Assembly (NCBI GenBank): GCA_029962745.1
Contig: CM057171.1
Location: 4,327,740 to 4,391,739, forward strand
Direction of reading: 5' to 3'
Source: Echinometra lucunter
Lineage: Eukaryota > Echinodermata > Echinoidea > Camarodonta > Echinometridae
DNA: 64,000 nt
Notes under the pieces: generated by a model
Seen by the model: only the letters and a program-made list of their open reading frames with translations
Databases searched by the model: none
What the model was told of the DNA's origin: nothing
Part shown: positions 23,301 through 34,377 of the stretch, in pieces
Layout: every line of letters starts with the position of its first letter
Numbering within the stretch: position 1 is the first letter of the stretch
Translations under genes and position numbers: made by a program

Positions 23301-25099
23301 TCGCCGGTAGCATGTAGACCTTGTAAATTGATATACACTCTTCTTGTGGCATGATCTCTGCTAAAATTCTATTGCAAAATGTCAGAATAGACAGTTCAAT
23401 TTTTTAATTTTTGTATTTTGCATTCTTTCACACAACATAAAACTAAAATGCCTAATCTAGCCTGGAAATGGACATGATGGACAATTAGGCAATTTTTTTG
23501 TGTTGAACAGAGCAATCCTTCTGCCAGTTTGTGCATATTGTTTGTGCATATCATTGTGTGCCGATTTGCACATGTGGCAAATGAGCAACTCTGCCAATCG
23601 GCATTCTAGGAAAATCACAGGTTGAATTGTAGGTGATAATTTTGATGATGTAGTACTGTATTATGTTGCACTGTGTCATAACCACAAGAAACCACATTCA
23701 TACATGTTGTATTGCCACAGACAGTTAATGTGTTTGTCATATGGAAGGAAATATCAGTATACACAAGGTATGAACTTTAATGACATTATAAATAGCAACT
23801 CTTATTGATGAAGTTACGATCCTAATAAGTTGGGATGTACCTTTTGGATTCTTAGCCAAAGGAAGTTGGCTGAGATTCCATATTTTTGTAAGAGTCATAA
23901 AATGAATGTAAGCAAAATCTAATTCATATGTTTGTCTGTCTCTACATACTAATTTGGAAATTCTTATCTTAGTCAACCTGAAAATCAGCAAGCAGAAAGC
24001 TGCAGTTAGCTGTGTATGTAAAACATCAGGGGATTTTTAACAAGTTAGTTGGTTCATATTTTAGCCAATTTTTAAGCAACTTTTTCTGAGAGTGTAAAGA
24101 GACTGGGAAATTCACCTAAATGTCTTCTGGTGATTGGTACACTTTTAATAAGGGAGGGGGGGGGGGGGCATTTGTACTTTCACAGGATCAAAGTATGTCA
24201 GAAAGGGCAAATCCCCCCCCCCCCCCCCTCCACCACTCCTTCAAATAAACTTAGTAATGTAGTTGAACCTTTAATTTGTTAATATACGGTACTTACCTGT
24301 TGTCAGGAGATTTAACGGCCACAATGAGCAAGTAATAGATCCTCATTCCATTCAGAAATACCTCAAAAACCACAATGGCATCATGTCAAGTGTTAAGTCA
24401 TACAAACCACTCCAAAGCTATGTTCACATTGGCGAGCTTAGTTTCTAGCAGTGCTGTGTGACTCAAGTATGGACTAGGACTCGAGTCCAATTTTTCATGA
24501 CTCCGACTCAAGTCCAGTCCCAGAAACTTGGTCCCAGAAATCGTGACTCATGACTCCGCGCCGAGTCACACACGAGTCCAAGCAGTAGCGGCCGTAAAGT
24601 ATTGACATTCAATACATTTTTGTTTGTATTTTGTTGCTTGATGAATTAAAATACGTATAGGCCTACTGTAATGTACTCCACTACTCTTTATTGAGTGTGT
24701 TTTACATTCAGCGGCCTACTAGTGTTGCACTAGCTGTGAGCTGAGCATGCATAATTTATGCTCGCTAGCGTACAGCAGCAGCATTTTGTTATATCTGAAC
24801 TCTATTATGAGGTGCTCAGGTCCCACTGTAGATGTAATTTGTTTTCATGTTTAGGAAGATGTCCATTGTAATGTGAACTTAACTTGTGACTTGGACTCGA
24901 TTTTTTTTTTTTTTACTAAGGCCTTGGCCCCCCCCCCCCGACACAAAATTTGTGTTTTTCAGCCCATTTTTGACTATTTTGTGTACCTTGCCCCCCGCAA
25001 AAGAAAGGGGCCCCCCCCAAGAAAAGACGAAGAATGTCGAAATGGCAAATGTAATGTACAACATTTTTTTTCTTTCTTTTTTTTTACGCTAAATTCAGA

Positions 25100-25161
<62 letters not shown>

Positions 25162-28100
25162 TTATTTGGCAGAATCAACAAACCAAAGAACAAATACAAA
25201 TAATAGTAGAATAAAAGGAGAGTCACATGGATGCCGGGAAAAGAAAAAGATTAACTTAATAACTATAACCTTAAGGTCTTCTTTTCCAATCCATGTGACT
25301 TTACATAAATAGAAGTACATAAAATAATGTAATGAATACATGTACATCGTATGATGAATAGTGAATAATAATTACAATGATCAGAAAGAAAAAGAGAATA
25401 CAAATTAAGGATAAGGTAAGAATGTCACCCTGGGCACACATAAAACACACACCAAGGAATGATGCTGTGACATGTACCCTTTTCGGACCTGTAATAGGAT
25501 ACGGCTACTCCCCTAATACGTTTTTTATGACACACGCAAAAAAAAAAAAAATAATGCACCCCCCCCCCACGCCCGTGGCTGCTTCACGTAAACGTTAACC
25601 CGGTGACTACTGAATTCTGTAATCCTCATAGACTTAATAGAGGGGCCACTCAGTTCCTGTATGCAGTGGGTTAAGTTGCAGTACCAACAGTGTGTCTGTA
25701 TGTCGGACACTACAGGATAGAACCTTGAAGTTTAGAAAAACACAATTCTTCGTAAAGCATACAGACTCTCATGTGAACTAAGCTAATAATATGCATCACC
25801 TTTGTTGACAGCATGTAAACAGGCCACTGTGACCTTGAAAAATGATGTTCAATTCAAATAAGGCACAAAACTTTTTTTTCAGTGTATACGAAGAATGATT
25901 TTGCAAGCATGAGCTCATATATGGAGTATACCAATATTAAAATGAAAGTTGAATTGAAAACAATTCCACAAAAATGTGTAAAAGGTTTGTTTTGATTAAA
26001 GAGGTGTTATGTACTAGCTGGTTTTCTTTTAAAAATGCCCTAAGAAATTATGTACATTTAAGGTGAAAAAGACCTTCATGAGAAACATATACGTGATGTA
26101 TATTGAACAGGAGTCTGGCAAGAACACTTGCCTATCAGTTATCCTTTTTTTTAAACAATGATTGTAAATTTTATGTGAATTTACTTGAACGGTGGTTGTT
26201 TAATAGCTTTTCGTAACTCTTATCCTTGACATTATATTTCTCACCGATACATATTATCAAATGATCAACAGTGAATACCCTGTAATTGTAAATAGTTGTG
26301 GTTTACCTGTTTACAAACCTCTTTTCAAAATTATATTTTGATAGTTTTTCTTGAAATTGTAATTTACTATCCAAAAGGAATGAAGCATTTTCATAAAAAG
26401 TGTCCTATTTAAAGTCCATTTAAAGTTGTCTGTGTCTGTGGAACAGTGCAGATTGAGTTGTATTTTGTACACTCGTTCAAGAATAGAATGTTTACACAGA
26501 AATGAAGGAACTATGTCTGTGTTTGCACAGATCAGCAGACATATTCTAATTTAAATATAATGTCAGGTATGCCATTGTGATGGGCTGCTAGACTGCGTGA
26601 TGGTATTCAATACCTGGTTGCCTCAAAGAAATTGGAAAGAATCTGTTCTGACTATTATGTTATGAACTTTGAATTATCTCTTTGATTAGAAGTTCTGTTA
26701 TGAACTTTGAATTTTCTTTTTGAATTTCCTCTTTTAAATTGAGATTGTCCTCTGATAGATTTTTCGGAATATTCATTCCAGTGCAAACTTTGTATGAATT
26801 ACACATTTTCATTTTACCCATAGCAATACACAGTTTTCGTAAGGACTAAATTTAACAATCATCTTTCCTTCCTAAAATTGGCAAAATTATTCTTTTTCTA
26901 CTTTAGTTTGAAAAGAACCCCTTAGAAATGTATATAACATGAACTAATGTGAGTGAAATTGAAAAATGTAACAGCAGAACTGTCCATTAGCACATGAAAA
27001 AAGGGAGTGTCATACTGCATTGCCAATTTGGAGAGTCTAATTAACTGCAATCAAATCACTTTTATTAACGAAGGCACAACATACTGCATAAGATGGGCTC
27101 AAAATTTTTAGTGGAATATTTCTCCTCTCTTCTCATGTGTAAGGTGTTATTATTTTTTATAGGGTGCTCTGCAGGTGCAAGTGAGCAGTTGAAGTTACAT
27201 ATATTTTTCACTTGGAAAGAATAGATACATGTACTTGTTTATTTTTGTTACTGTATTTTGTGACATTGAATTTTGACATGGACTTGGAAAAAAATATCCC
27301 TTATGAATAAACTGTCCTCAGTATTATAAGAAAGAAACACTTCCATGAATATTACACAAATATTGTTCTGACTTTCTCATGGATTGGAAAGCATGTATGC
27401 TTTTTCTTGCTGTTTTTACCATTTCGTGAGATGTGGAAAGTAATCATAATATGAACTTTAAAATGTCATGCATATTGCCCTTGGAACTAAAATGATTATA
27501 TTATATTGACTGGCCTTGAGGGGAACATTGAATATGTTGCCTGCAAAAAAAATCATTTTGCGCCGAGTCGAAGATGAGGGCAATGTGGTTCTTTTAAGGG
27601 CAACATTTTTTATGTTCCCCCGAAACTAGAAGAGCCAGTCAATATTATCATTATTACCTAGAGCTGTTTATAATGTTTAATTCATGCCTATCATTTGTAG
27701 CAATTAATGACAAACACGTCTGTTTGCCTCTGATTTCGCTTATAAATTCAGGCAGATAATCCTGGCTAAGCAATTGTGATGTAAATTGTACCGTGCGTAT
27801 CCATTGTTTAAAGTTTAAACCTCGATCATGTACACAATATTGCGCATTTGCACTATACAGAAAGGGGGTGGAATATGGCAGAATATTGCCCTCTAATTTA
27901 GTACAGTGGTCTACGGGGAAAACCCAGAAGAGGACAACGTGGCAAATGTTGCCTGCTTCGGTTTGGGATTCGAGGTAGTGTGAAAAATATGGCTTTTTAT
28001 TTTGCAGCTAAAATGCCTTGTGTACTGTAGGTAATAATGGTAATTAACCAGTAGCAGTATATTGCATCCTTTCAGTGACACATGTAGTATCTTTCGATGC

Positions 28101-31100
28101 AGAATTGGGAAATAAGAATTATACTTGAGCACTGAGCAGAAAGAGAAAGATTCACAGAAAATGATGAGTCCATTTTTAATGTAGTACTTAATGCAGTGTA
28201 TAAATAATAAGTGCAATTTTCTTGTAGCTGATCATTGAACTCTCTAAATTGGCTTGGTGTATAACCCACTGGGTACTAGACCCGGGTGGCCCCTGTATTA
28301 AAACTATGGGAAAGAGAGAATTCAATATTCCATGGGTTAAGATAAGATAATCACTATTTTCATTAACAAAGTGCCCTTTTTTCTGTTAACCGTCACAATT
28401 TTTATTGACACTGGCTTATGTCATACATTTTTATCATTTTAAACCATGTTAAAGTGGGGAGAAAAGAATAATTATTGCCAATTTGAGGGAAAATTGATTG
28501 ATTTATACCTTAAGAAAACTGCTATGGGTAATTAGGTATTCCTACCAAGGTATAGTTTGTATGAAAAGGCATTCCATATCTATAACTTTTAAAAGGCATT
28601 CTAATATAATTAGAATGCCATTCAACTTCATGACTTGTTTCTATTTGTTCAGCTTTGTCCCTGATTGTTTTTTAAACAGGTTCAGTTGAAATGGTTTCTC
28701 TGAAACCCTGTTTTGTCTTTTCTTTAGAAGTTTTCATACTTTCCTTGTGTCATTTATGGCATGCTTTGTTTATGTGTTCTTTCCTCATTCTCCCACAAAG
28801 TTTTGAAACTGTTACTGTATGAAAGATATTTACATTAGATTCCAGTGCTTCCAGCTAATGAATGCCTTGACTAATGGCTTTGACAGCAAGTATTATGATG
28901 GAAGCTATTTCAACAGGAGGTAAAATGGTTGACTATTGTCTTTTTTATATAGTTGAATTATGATCTGATTTGATAAGGGGAATGATTTTGTGCAAGATTA
29001 TCATAGGTAAAATACAACTGATGTCACTAGAAATATAATATTTCTAAAATGATTTTCTTTTTAAAGAGTCCTCTTGCAAGCAATACTTTTCCCAGGGAAT
29101 TTATTTTCTCAAGAGCATGACTGGTATTTCTTCCCCTTTTTATCATTTCAGAATGGAAGCAGTGTAGATCCAGATGAATCAAGTGATAGGAGGTAAGTCT
29201 TTGTTTTGTGTGATTATTACTGCATTTAAAAAAAAAATCTAATGGAGGAGGCAGCTTTGATCCTTTATCTTAAGAAAAAAAAAAAAGGGTGTCATGACAT
29301 GCAGATCCTCTTCCACAATCCCACAATCTACTATAGTCTACAAAAGAGAGAGTTTTGTTCAAGCCAGTTGTATCCACTGCTCAGTGTTCATCAAGAGAGG
29401 GCACCTTTCTGCAATGTGAGAAGAGAACCTTTATTACAACTCACAATAATATTGTTAGTAGAATTAGTTTTAGTGTATTATGTTTTGATGTGGGATTATA
29501 TATTGTCCAGGTCTGCTGTGAATTCAAAGTCAATGTAATGTGAAATAGAAAGTTATGGCTGTGGAAATTATGCAAAATACCTCTTTGGCCTGGTTTTCTT
29601 GAGAAGATGAATTTCAGGGCCCTTTCCCCAAAAGTACCAAGAGTATGCTGATTGTGTTGTCCAAGAGATGGTAAGGTCGCTTAAGAGCTTAAGTGCCTCT
29701 TAAAGTACCAGCCAATTAGCATCCCAGTTTCGTCATATTTTTTTAGTTGAAAAGTGAATCCTTGATCCTAATTGCCTTTCGAGTGCTAAAATTGATTTAT
29801 TGTTACTGTTGAGGCAGCAGAATTCACATAAATCATCTTCATTGAAACTCGAAAGTGAAAAATATATGAAATTATTTGTGAACTCAGATCGAATTGAAAG
29901 TGAAAGGGACATTGGAATATAGATTGGAATTGAAAATGAAATTGCTTTTGAACTTGAACTTGAAATTGAAATTGAGATTAGATTATCACCAAATACACTT
30001 TACTCTTTATTTGGTTAGCACAATGCGGAATACATTTTTGGTCCAACATGTACAAGCATATTCCAAATGCAATGATCATAAGTTGAAATGACTTTTTTAT
30101 TATTATTTCCTCATAAATTTATAGAACAGAGAGGATAGAAGCTGATGACGGTGATGAAGAAGATCGGTCAGCGGAAGAAGTTCAAAGAGTGAGTATGACA
30201 TACTAATATCCTCTGTGCTGAAATTTTTTATTCTTATGTGCTGAAAAGTTTTTTCTTAATTTGATTGTCATAGCAATCAGAAATAGGGTATGCCATTGGC
30301 TTTCAACACACAATTTTTTCTTGAGTGCTGGTCCATGGGCGCAGTTTTGTGCACTTCAAACTAATCACAAGTTTGCCTTCAAAAATTTTTATGATAATTG
30401 ATAGAGTGAAAATAAGATAAAAGATACAATAATTTCAGAATACTGGCCCAGAGTTTTAAGTTTGCTATAAACAGCTTTGCAAGAAATGGAGTAAATTCAT
30501 GGGACAGGGGGAGGGCTTATCAGGATTGTATATGGGTTGTAAACCTTTTGGCCCGAATTCATGGTTTAAACCTCCATAAGGATACTAACCCTGCTTTCAG
30601 ACGTACCAACTTATCATATATTCATATGACGTATGGATATAGCACGTATTGATATGAGACCTTTCAGACGCAACGCCCTGTTATCCGATAATCGTATAGG
30701 AGCATTCAGACTTACCTCGCGCTCAGACTTTCGTGGGAAGCTCATGAATATGTACGAGCCCCTTGCGCAGTGTGAACTTCACAAGGGCTTTGCGCTTTGT
30801 GTTTGTGTTGCGCACGTTGTGCTGGACTCATAGTAGAGTAGAGGTTGGGCCCTAAGCGCGCGTTGCAAATAAGTCCCGCCTCTTATACGACGTACGGATA
30901 TGAGAGCATTCAGACGTGAATTTACATCGTATGGATATAGGATAATCGTACGAAACGATGCCCAAACCATCGTTTCGATATACATCGTATATCGAAACGA
31001 TGTTTCAATATAAGAGCATTCAGACGCTAAAAAACGTCCTATATCCATACGTCGTATATCGATACGAGAACTCTCTTGTCTGAAAGCGGGGTAAGATAAG

Positions 31101-33128
31101 CCTAAATGAGGACACTTTGCACATGCATGCACAATGAGAAAACACATAATTGGACTGGATTCTCTGTGCATATACATGTACACTTAGAAATCTATAGGAG
31201 GGATTTATTTAAGCCATCCCCTGGTTTAAACTCCTGTTTTGCATTTAGGCCTTTATGGTTGTATGTGGTACAAGTTGGTAGACTGAAATTAAGTCTTTCT
31301 TGAAGAAAAATAACAATTGGTCAGAGTTAAGATTTAATGGGTATTGTTTTAATTAGATAGAAATATTGTTTTATCTTTTTCTGTAGATTTTTTCCAATTT
31401 TTGTGTGTGCATGAATAGATAATTCTCAGTTCAGCTGTCTTCTAAGTCTCAATATTTTTATGATTTTGATTTTGGATAATGAATTCTGTATTGTGTCTTT
31501 TTAATATTCTACTTCCTTACTGGATTGGTTTATCTATTTGTACTCTCCTTCTGTCTTCCTTTAATCTATTTTCCTTCTTTTGTTTTTTTTTTCACTATGT
31601 ATTGTGTATATGAAAAAGCGATAATTTTTTTTCCATTTATAATGCATTATGACATAATATATTTCCATCTATGAACAAAAAGATGGTCTTTCTCATGTAA
31701 CTCTCTTCAGTATAGTCATCGTTATTTCACATTATCTTGTATAGCGCCCTCGTGGTAGACGGACATAAAGGACACTACATTCTCTTCATAACTTATTTCC
31801 ATATTTGGTACATATGATTCCAGATATTTCCTGGGTTTATGCAGTGAATTACTAACAAAATATCTTTATTACATGGAGCATTTTAATGGAAATCTATTTA
31901 ATATGAATTTTTATATTGGTTGTGAATACACCATTCCTAACAGCATTGAATTGATCAGAATTCCATTGTCAAATAATTATAGCATGTGATCATATGATAT
32001 GGATATGCAAATATTTACATGCTAATATGAATTGTTTACCTTCAAAATGTATTTTATGAATGCTTGCCTCCTTGAAAATCATTCTGTATTCAAAGCTCAA
32101 CAAAAGAAAAATGATTTGGGAAAAGGCAATGGATTCTTGCAAGTTCTAAGAAATTTATAGCATGCATTTCAAATATCCTAGAGAAATAATATGAATTTTG
32201 TTCACATTTGAATTGATATCACAAGGTACCTAGCAATATAGATTTGATCTTTCATTAAAGTTTTCTATCCCTCCTATGTGAGAGTATAGTGATTTGATTA
32301 TTGATGTTGTGTTTTGTTGTGAAAATTGTGAAAGCAAAAGTTCAAACTAATGAAAATCTGCACATCTATATTCATGTCTTGTTGCTGTGAATTTATGGTA
32401 TTTTTCGATAAATTGATTTTGTGCTATTTCTTGATTTTGATTTAGAAGCATAGTGATATAAATTTTTTCCCCATTCAGTGACTCAATACATTTCTGTCAT
32501 ATGAATATCAATGATAATAACATGAAGCCTTGTCTTGAACAACATAAGTGTCCCCCCCCCAAAAAAAAAAGAAACTCATACCCTCTGTAAAACAAGTAGG
32601 TTTTGATGAAAAATATAATTTATAATCAACGCCATTCATTCTGACTCATTAATAAAATAATTTTCCCTTGCAATTTTGTCTTCCCTCTTGCATGGCATCC
32701 CTTAATTATTTCCTGCATGTTTTGTGGCTCGGTCACCCCTCCATCCATCACATGACCTTTGACCCCTCTGCTGCTGTGATGCCCTGTTGGTCAGATGTAT
32801 AACCGAGAGCGGCGGGCAAACAAGAGGTTACAGCGGAAGCTTGAGCAGTCGCAGGAGAGGGTTCTCATCCTGGAGCAAGAAATCAGGATACTTACTCAAG
32901 TAAAACACAAGATAGATCATTTCGTTTACACTTTCCTTGTAAAATTTTATGATGAATTAAGCCAGTAAGCACTGGTTCCATTTAAAATCCTGTTTTGTGA
33001 TCCAGTCATAGAATAGTTAAAAAAATGTATTCAGATTTAGTAGTCTTTACAGTCATCCCTTGTGTGGAGCAAGGTTTATACATTTGGGGTGTGCCATGTC
33101 ATTGAATGATTAAATGAATCAGGTAAAA

Positions 33129-33194
<66 letters not shown>

Positions 33195-34377
33195 CCATGT
33201 CAGGCACTCTGGAAAATCTTCACCGTTAAACATATGAATGAATTTGTGAACTGGACTATAATTGTCATTGAGCACTACAAAATTTTATTCCCCTGGTTCC
33301 ATATTCCACCAGAACTAAAAATAATCCATTTGTGGATTGATTCAGATGAAGAATGTAATTTTAAAAATTCTTATTTATTTTCAGTGAAAGAATACAAACT
33401 GCATGTGGTATGCGTGTATATGCACTGGTATTAGTGTGTAGTTGGAAACTTCTGTGGTTAAAATCTTGATTTTGCATGCTTATTAAGTTTGATATTATTC
33501 TGTCCAAATTATCAAGTACTCTTGCATGCACCAGATTATAATGTGAGAAAGATAAGATGACCTATGCATCACAATAGTGCTTCATTTCTCTATGGAGTAT
33601 AGCTCATAGATTATACATTTATGTTCCCTTTATGTAACAAGTTGCTCTGCTGTATATGCATTCATGAAATAATAATATTCCAACATTATTCTGCATATGA
33701 TAATTATTTTCATACTGTGCATGAGAGTTGATTAGTATTCTTAGTATTTTACAAAGTTTTTAATATTGATTTCAAATGATTTCAGAATTGCTGTCAAGTA
33801 CTTAGTAAAAAAGAGTTACTACTCAATCTAAATTGAGGGATCATGAGATACTTTATGATAGCAAGAATGATGAATGGGGTTTTCTTTTTCAACCAAAAAG
33901 CAAACATTTGTATGAAATATCACTGTTTTTAAACTAAAGTTTAAAGTATGTTACAAGTGGAAGCAAATCAATTGTTAAAGAAAATCCGAAATATCCTTAT
34001 TATGTTCAAAAACATATTAGAGGAAGATGAGGAAATACATGTATCAGTGATAAAAGGGGTAAATCATCATTTTTGTAGTCTTTAATATTTTCATTAGGAT
34101 CTCTGGAATGCCATGGCCTACCTTACAAACCAGTTGGAACTGCCAAATGACACTATGATTAGGAATGAAGTTTTGAAGAAAAAAAAAATCTTAAAGCTGC
34201 CTTGTTGAGATCTCAAATTGTCATAGAATGTTAGTTGTTTAAAAGTATTTTCTGGTTAATTTGTTGATTTCGTAATGTTTTTTCCTCTAGGATTTGGAAG
34301 CTGCAGAGGATGAACTAGACCAGGTGAAAGATGAGAACCGAGCATTACTAAAAGCACTGGCTAAGCTAGGCAGTTAG
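20369..34377 (+). CDS. myosin phosphatase targeting subunit (PPP1R12/MYPT-like), C-terminal exons
   Basis: Five exons agree in phase: 20369-20404 (SQDTGGASSSDE, phase 0 to 0), 29152-29192 (NGSSVDPDESSDR, 0 to 2), 30125-30188 (acidic, ending SAEEVQR, 2 to 0), 32795-32899 (MYNRERRANKRLQRKLEQSQ onward, 0 to 0) and 34291-34377 (DLEAAEDELDQVKDENRALL, ending KALAKLGS, stop TAG). Each has an AG acceptor and a GT donor. The last two exons form a charged coiled coil. The ending KDENRALLKALAKLG matches the leucine-zipper end of PPP1R12 proteins (KDENGALIRVISKLSK in vertebrate MYPT1). These are targeting subunits of PP1 that direct dephosphorylation of myosin light chain; in vertebrates the zipper binds cGMP-dependent kinase. 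The ankyrin repeats and RVxF motif must lie upstream, outside the exons found. The first exon is the least certain. Confidence 0.6.
20595..20836. mobile_element. MITE with AAGGCCC termini
   Basis: AAGGCCCAGTCCCATACAAC and CGTTTAACGATTCC at the left are mirrored by GGAATTGTTAAACG and TAGTATGAGACAGGGCCTT at the right, an inverted repeat of about 33 bases. It lies about 190 bases after the first MYPT-type exon, inside the intron. The ORF across it has no protein features. Confidence 0.7.
21784..22246. mobile_element. foldback element of 15-16-base GTCTAAT units, copy 1
   Basis: The left half is a chain of degenerate units CCATTTGGTCTAATNN (CCCACTTTGTCTAATG, CCCATTTCGTCTACAA, CCAGTTTGTCTAATAA and others). 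The right half carries the reverse complement (ATTAGACCAAGTG, TAGACGAAATGG), so the element folds back on itself. A collinear copy in the opposite orientation lies at 54349-54930. No ORF belongs to it. The architecture, inverted arms of ~15-base tandem units, is that reported for sea urchin TU foldback transposons (recalled, not checked). Confidence 0.8.
24036..24097. mobile_element. decayed end of the CACTCTCAGAA MITE family
   Basis: Contains TTAGTTGGTTCATATTTTAGCCAA followed by TTTTTCTGAGAGTG, the right half of the element at 8739-8880. No left end is visible. Confidence 0.45.
24449..24900. mobile_element. possible hAT-like repeat with CAGTGCTGTGTGACTC end
   Basis: Begins CAGTGCTGTGTGACTC and holds many GACTC / GAGTC words in both orientations (GGACTCGAGTCC, CGACTCAAGTCC, GTGACTCATGACTCC). 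A possible other end, GTGACTTGGACTCGA, lies at about 24887-24901 and runs into a T run. Limits are weak. Confidence 0.4.
25104..25345 (-). mobile_element. (ATT)n microsatellite with probable retroelement 3' tail
   Basis: About 19 ATT units (25104-25160) lead into TTTATTTGGCAGAATCAAC. Within it, GAGTCACATGGATGCCGGG and CCAATCCATGTGACTTTAC form an inverted pair. In minus orientation it looks like the 3' end of a non-LTR element with a microsatellite tail. Confidence 0.4.
25595..25674. mobile_element. TTAACCC mini inverted-repeat element, copy 3 (reverse orientation)
   Basis: TTAACCCGGTGACTACTGAA at the left and GCAGTGGGTTAA at the right. Its reverse complement aligns with copy 2 through TGGCCCCTCTATTAAGTCTA. 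Confidence 0.65.
27503..27645. mobile_element. MITE with ATATTGACTGGC termini
   Basis: ATATTGACTGGCCTTGAGGGG at the left is mirrored by GCCAGTCAATAT at the right, with GGGGAACAT and ATGTTCCCCC as a second inner inverted pair. It is about 143 bases and lies in an intron of the MYPT-type gene. Confidence 0.7.
28261..28340. mobile_element. TTAACCC mini inverted-repeat element, copy 4
   Basis: ATAACCCACTGGGTACTAGA at the left, ATTCCATGGGTTAA at the right, and core GGTGGCCCCTGTATTAAAAC. Same orientation as copy 2. Confidence 0.6.
28846..28919 (+). CDS. possible alternative exon of the MYPT-like gene
   Basis: After an acceptor ending TAGATTCCAG, a 74-base segment reads CFQLMNALTNGFDSKYYDGS then YFNR and two bases AG, followed by GTAAAA. 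It enters in phase 0 and leaves in phase 2, exactly like exon 29152-29192 just downstream, so either could join 20369-20404 to 30125-30188 but not both in series (a stop would follow). Coding status is inferred only from frame and splice signals. Confidence 0.3.
30589..31091. mobile_element. ~503-base DNA element with CCCTGCTTTCAGACG ends and TAA flanks
   Basis: Left CCCTGCTTTCAGACG and right GTCTGAAAGCGGGG are inverted repeats, flanked on both sides by TAA (30586-30588 and 31092-31094). A three-base TAA/TTA duplication is typical of PIF/Harbinger-type elements. The word CATTCAGAC(G/T) or TTTCAGACG occurs about five times inside. A perfect 16-base hairpin sits at 30968-31002. There is no transposase, and it lies in the intron between MYPT-type exons 3 and 4. 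Confidence 0.7.
30968..31002. repeat. perfect 16-base hairpin inside the 30589 element
   Basis: CATCGTTTCGATATAC and GTATATCGAAACGATG are exact reverse complements separated by ATC. Confidence 0.9.
33131..33187. repeat. (AT)n microsatellite
   Basis: About 28 uninterrupted AT units, in the intron before the last MYPT-type exon. Confidence 0.95.
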
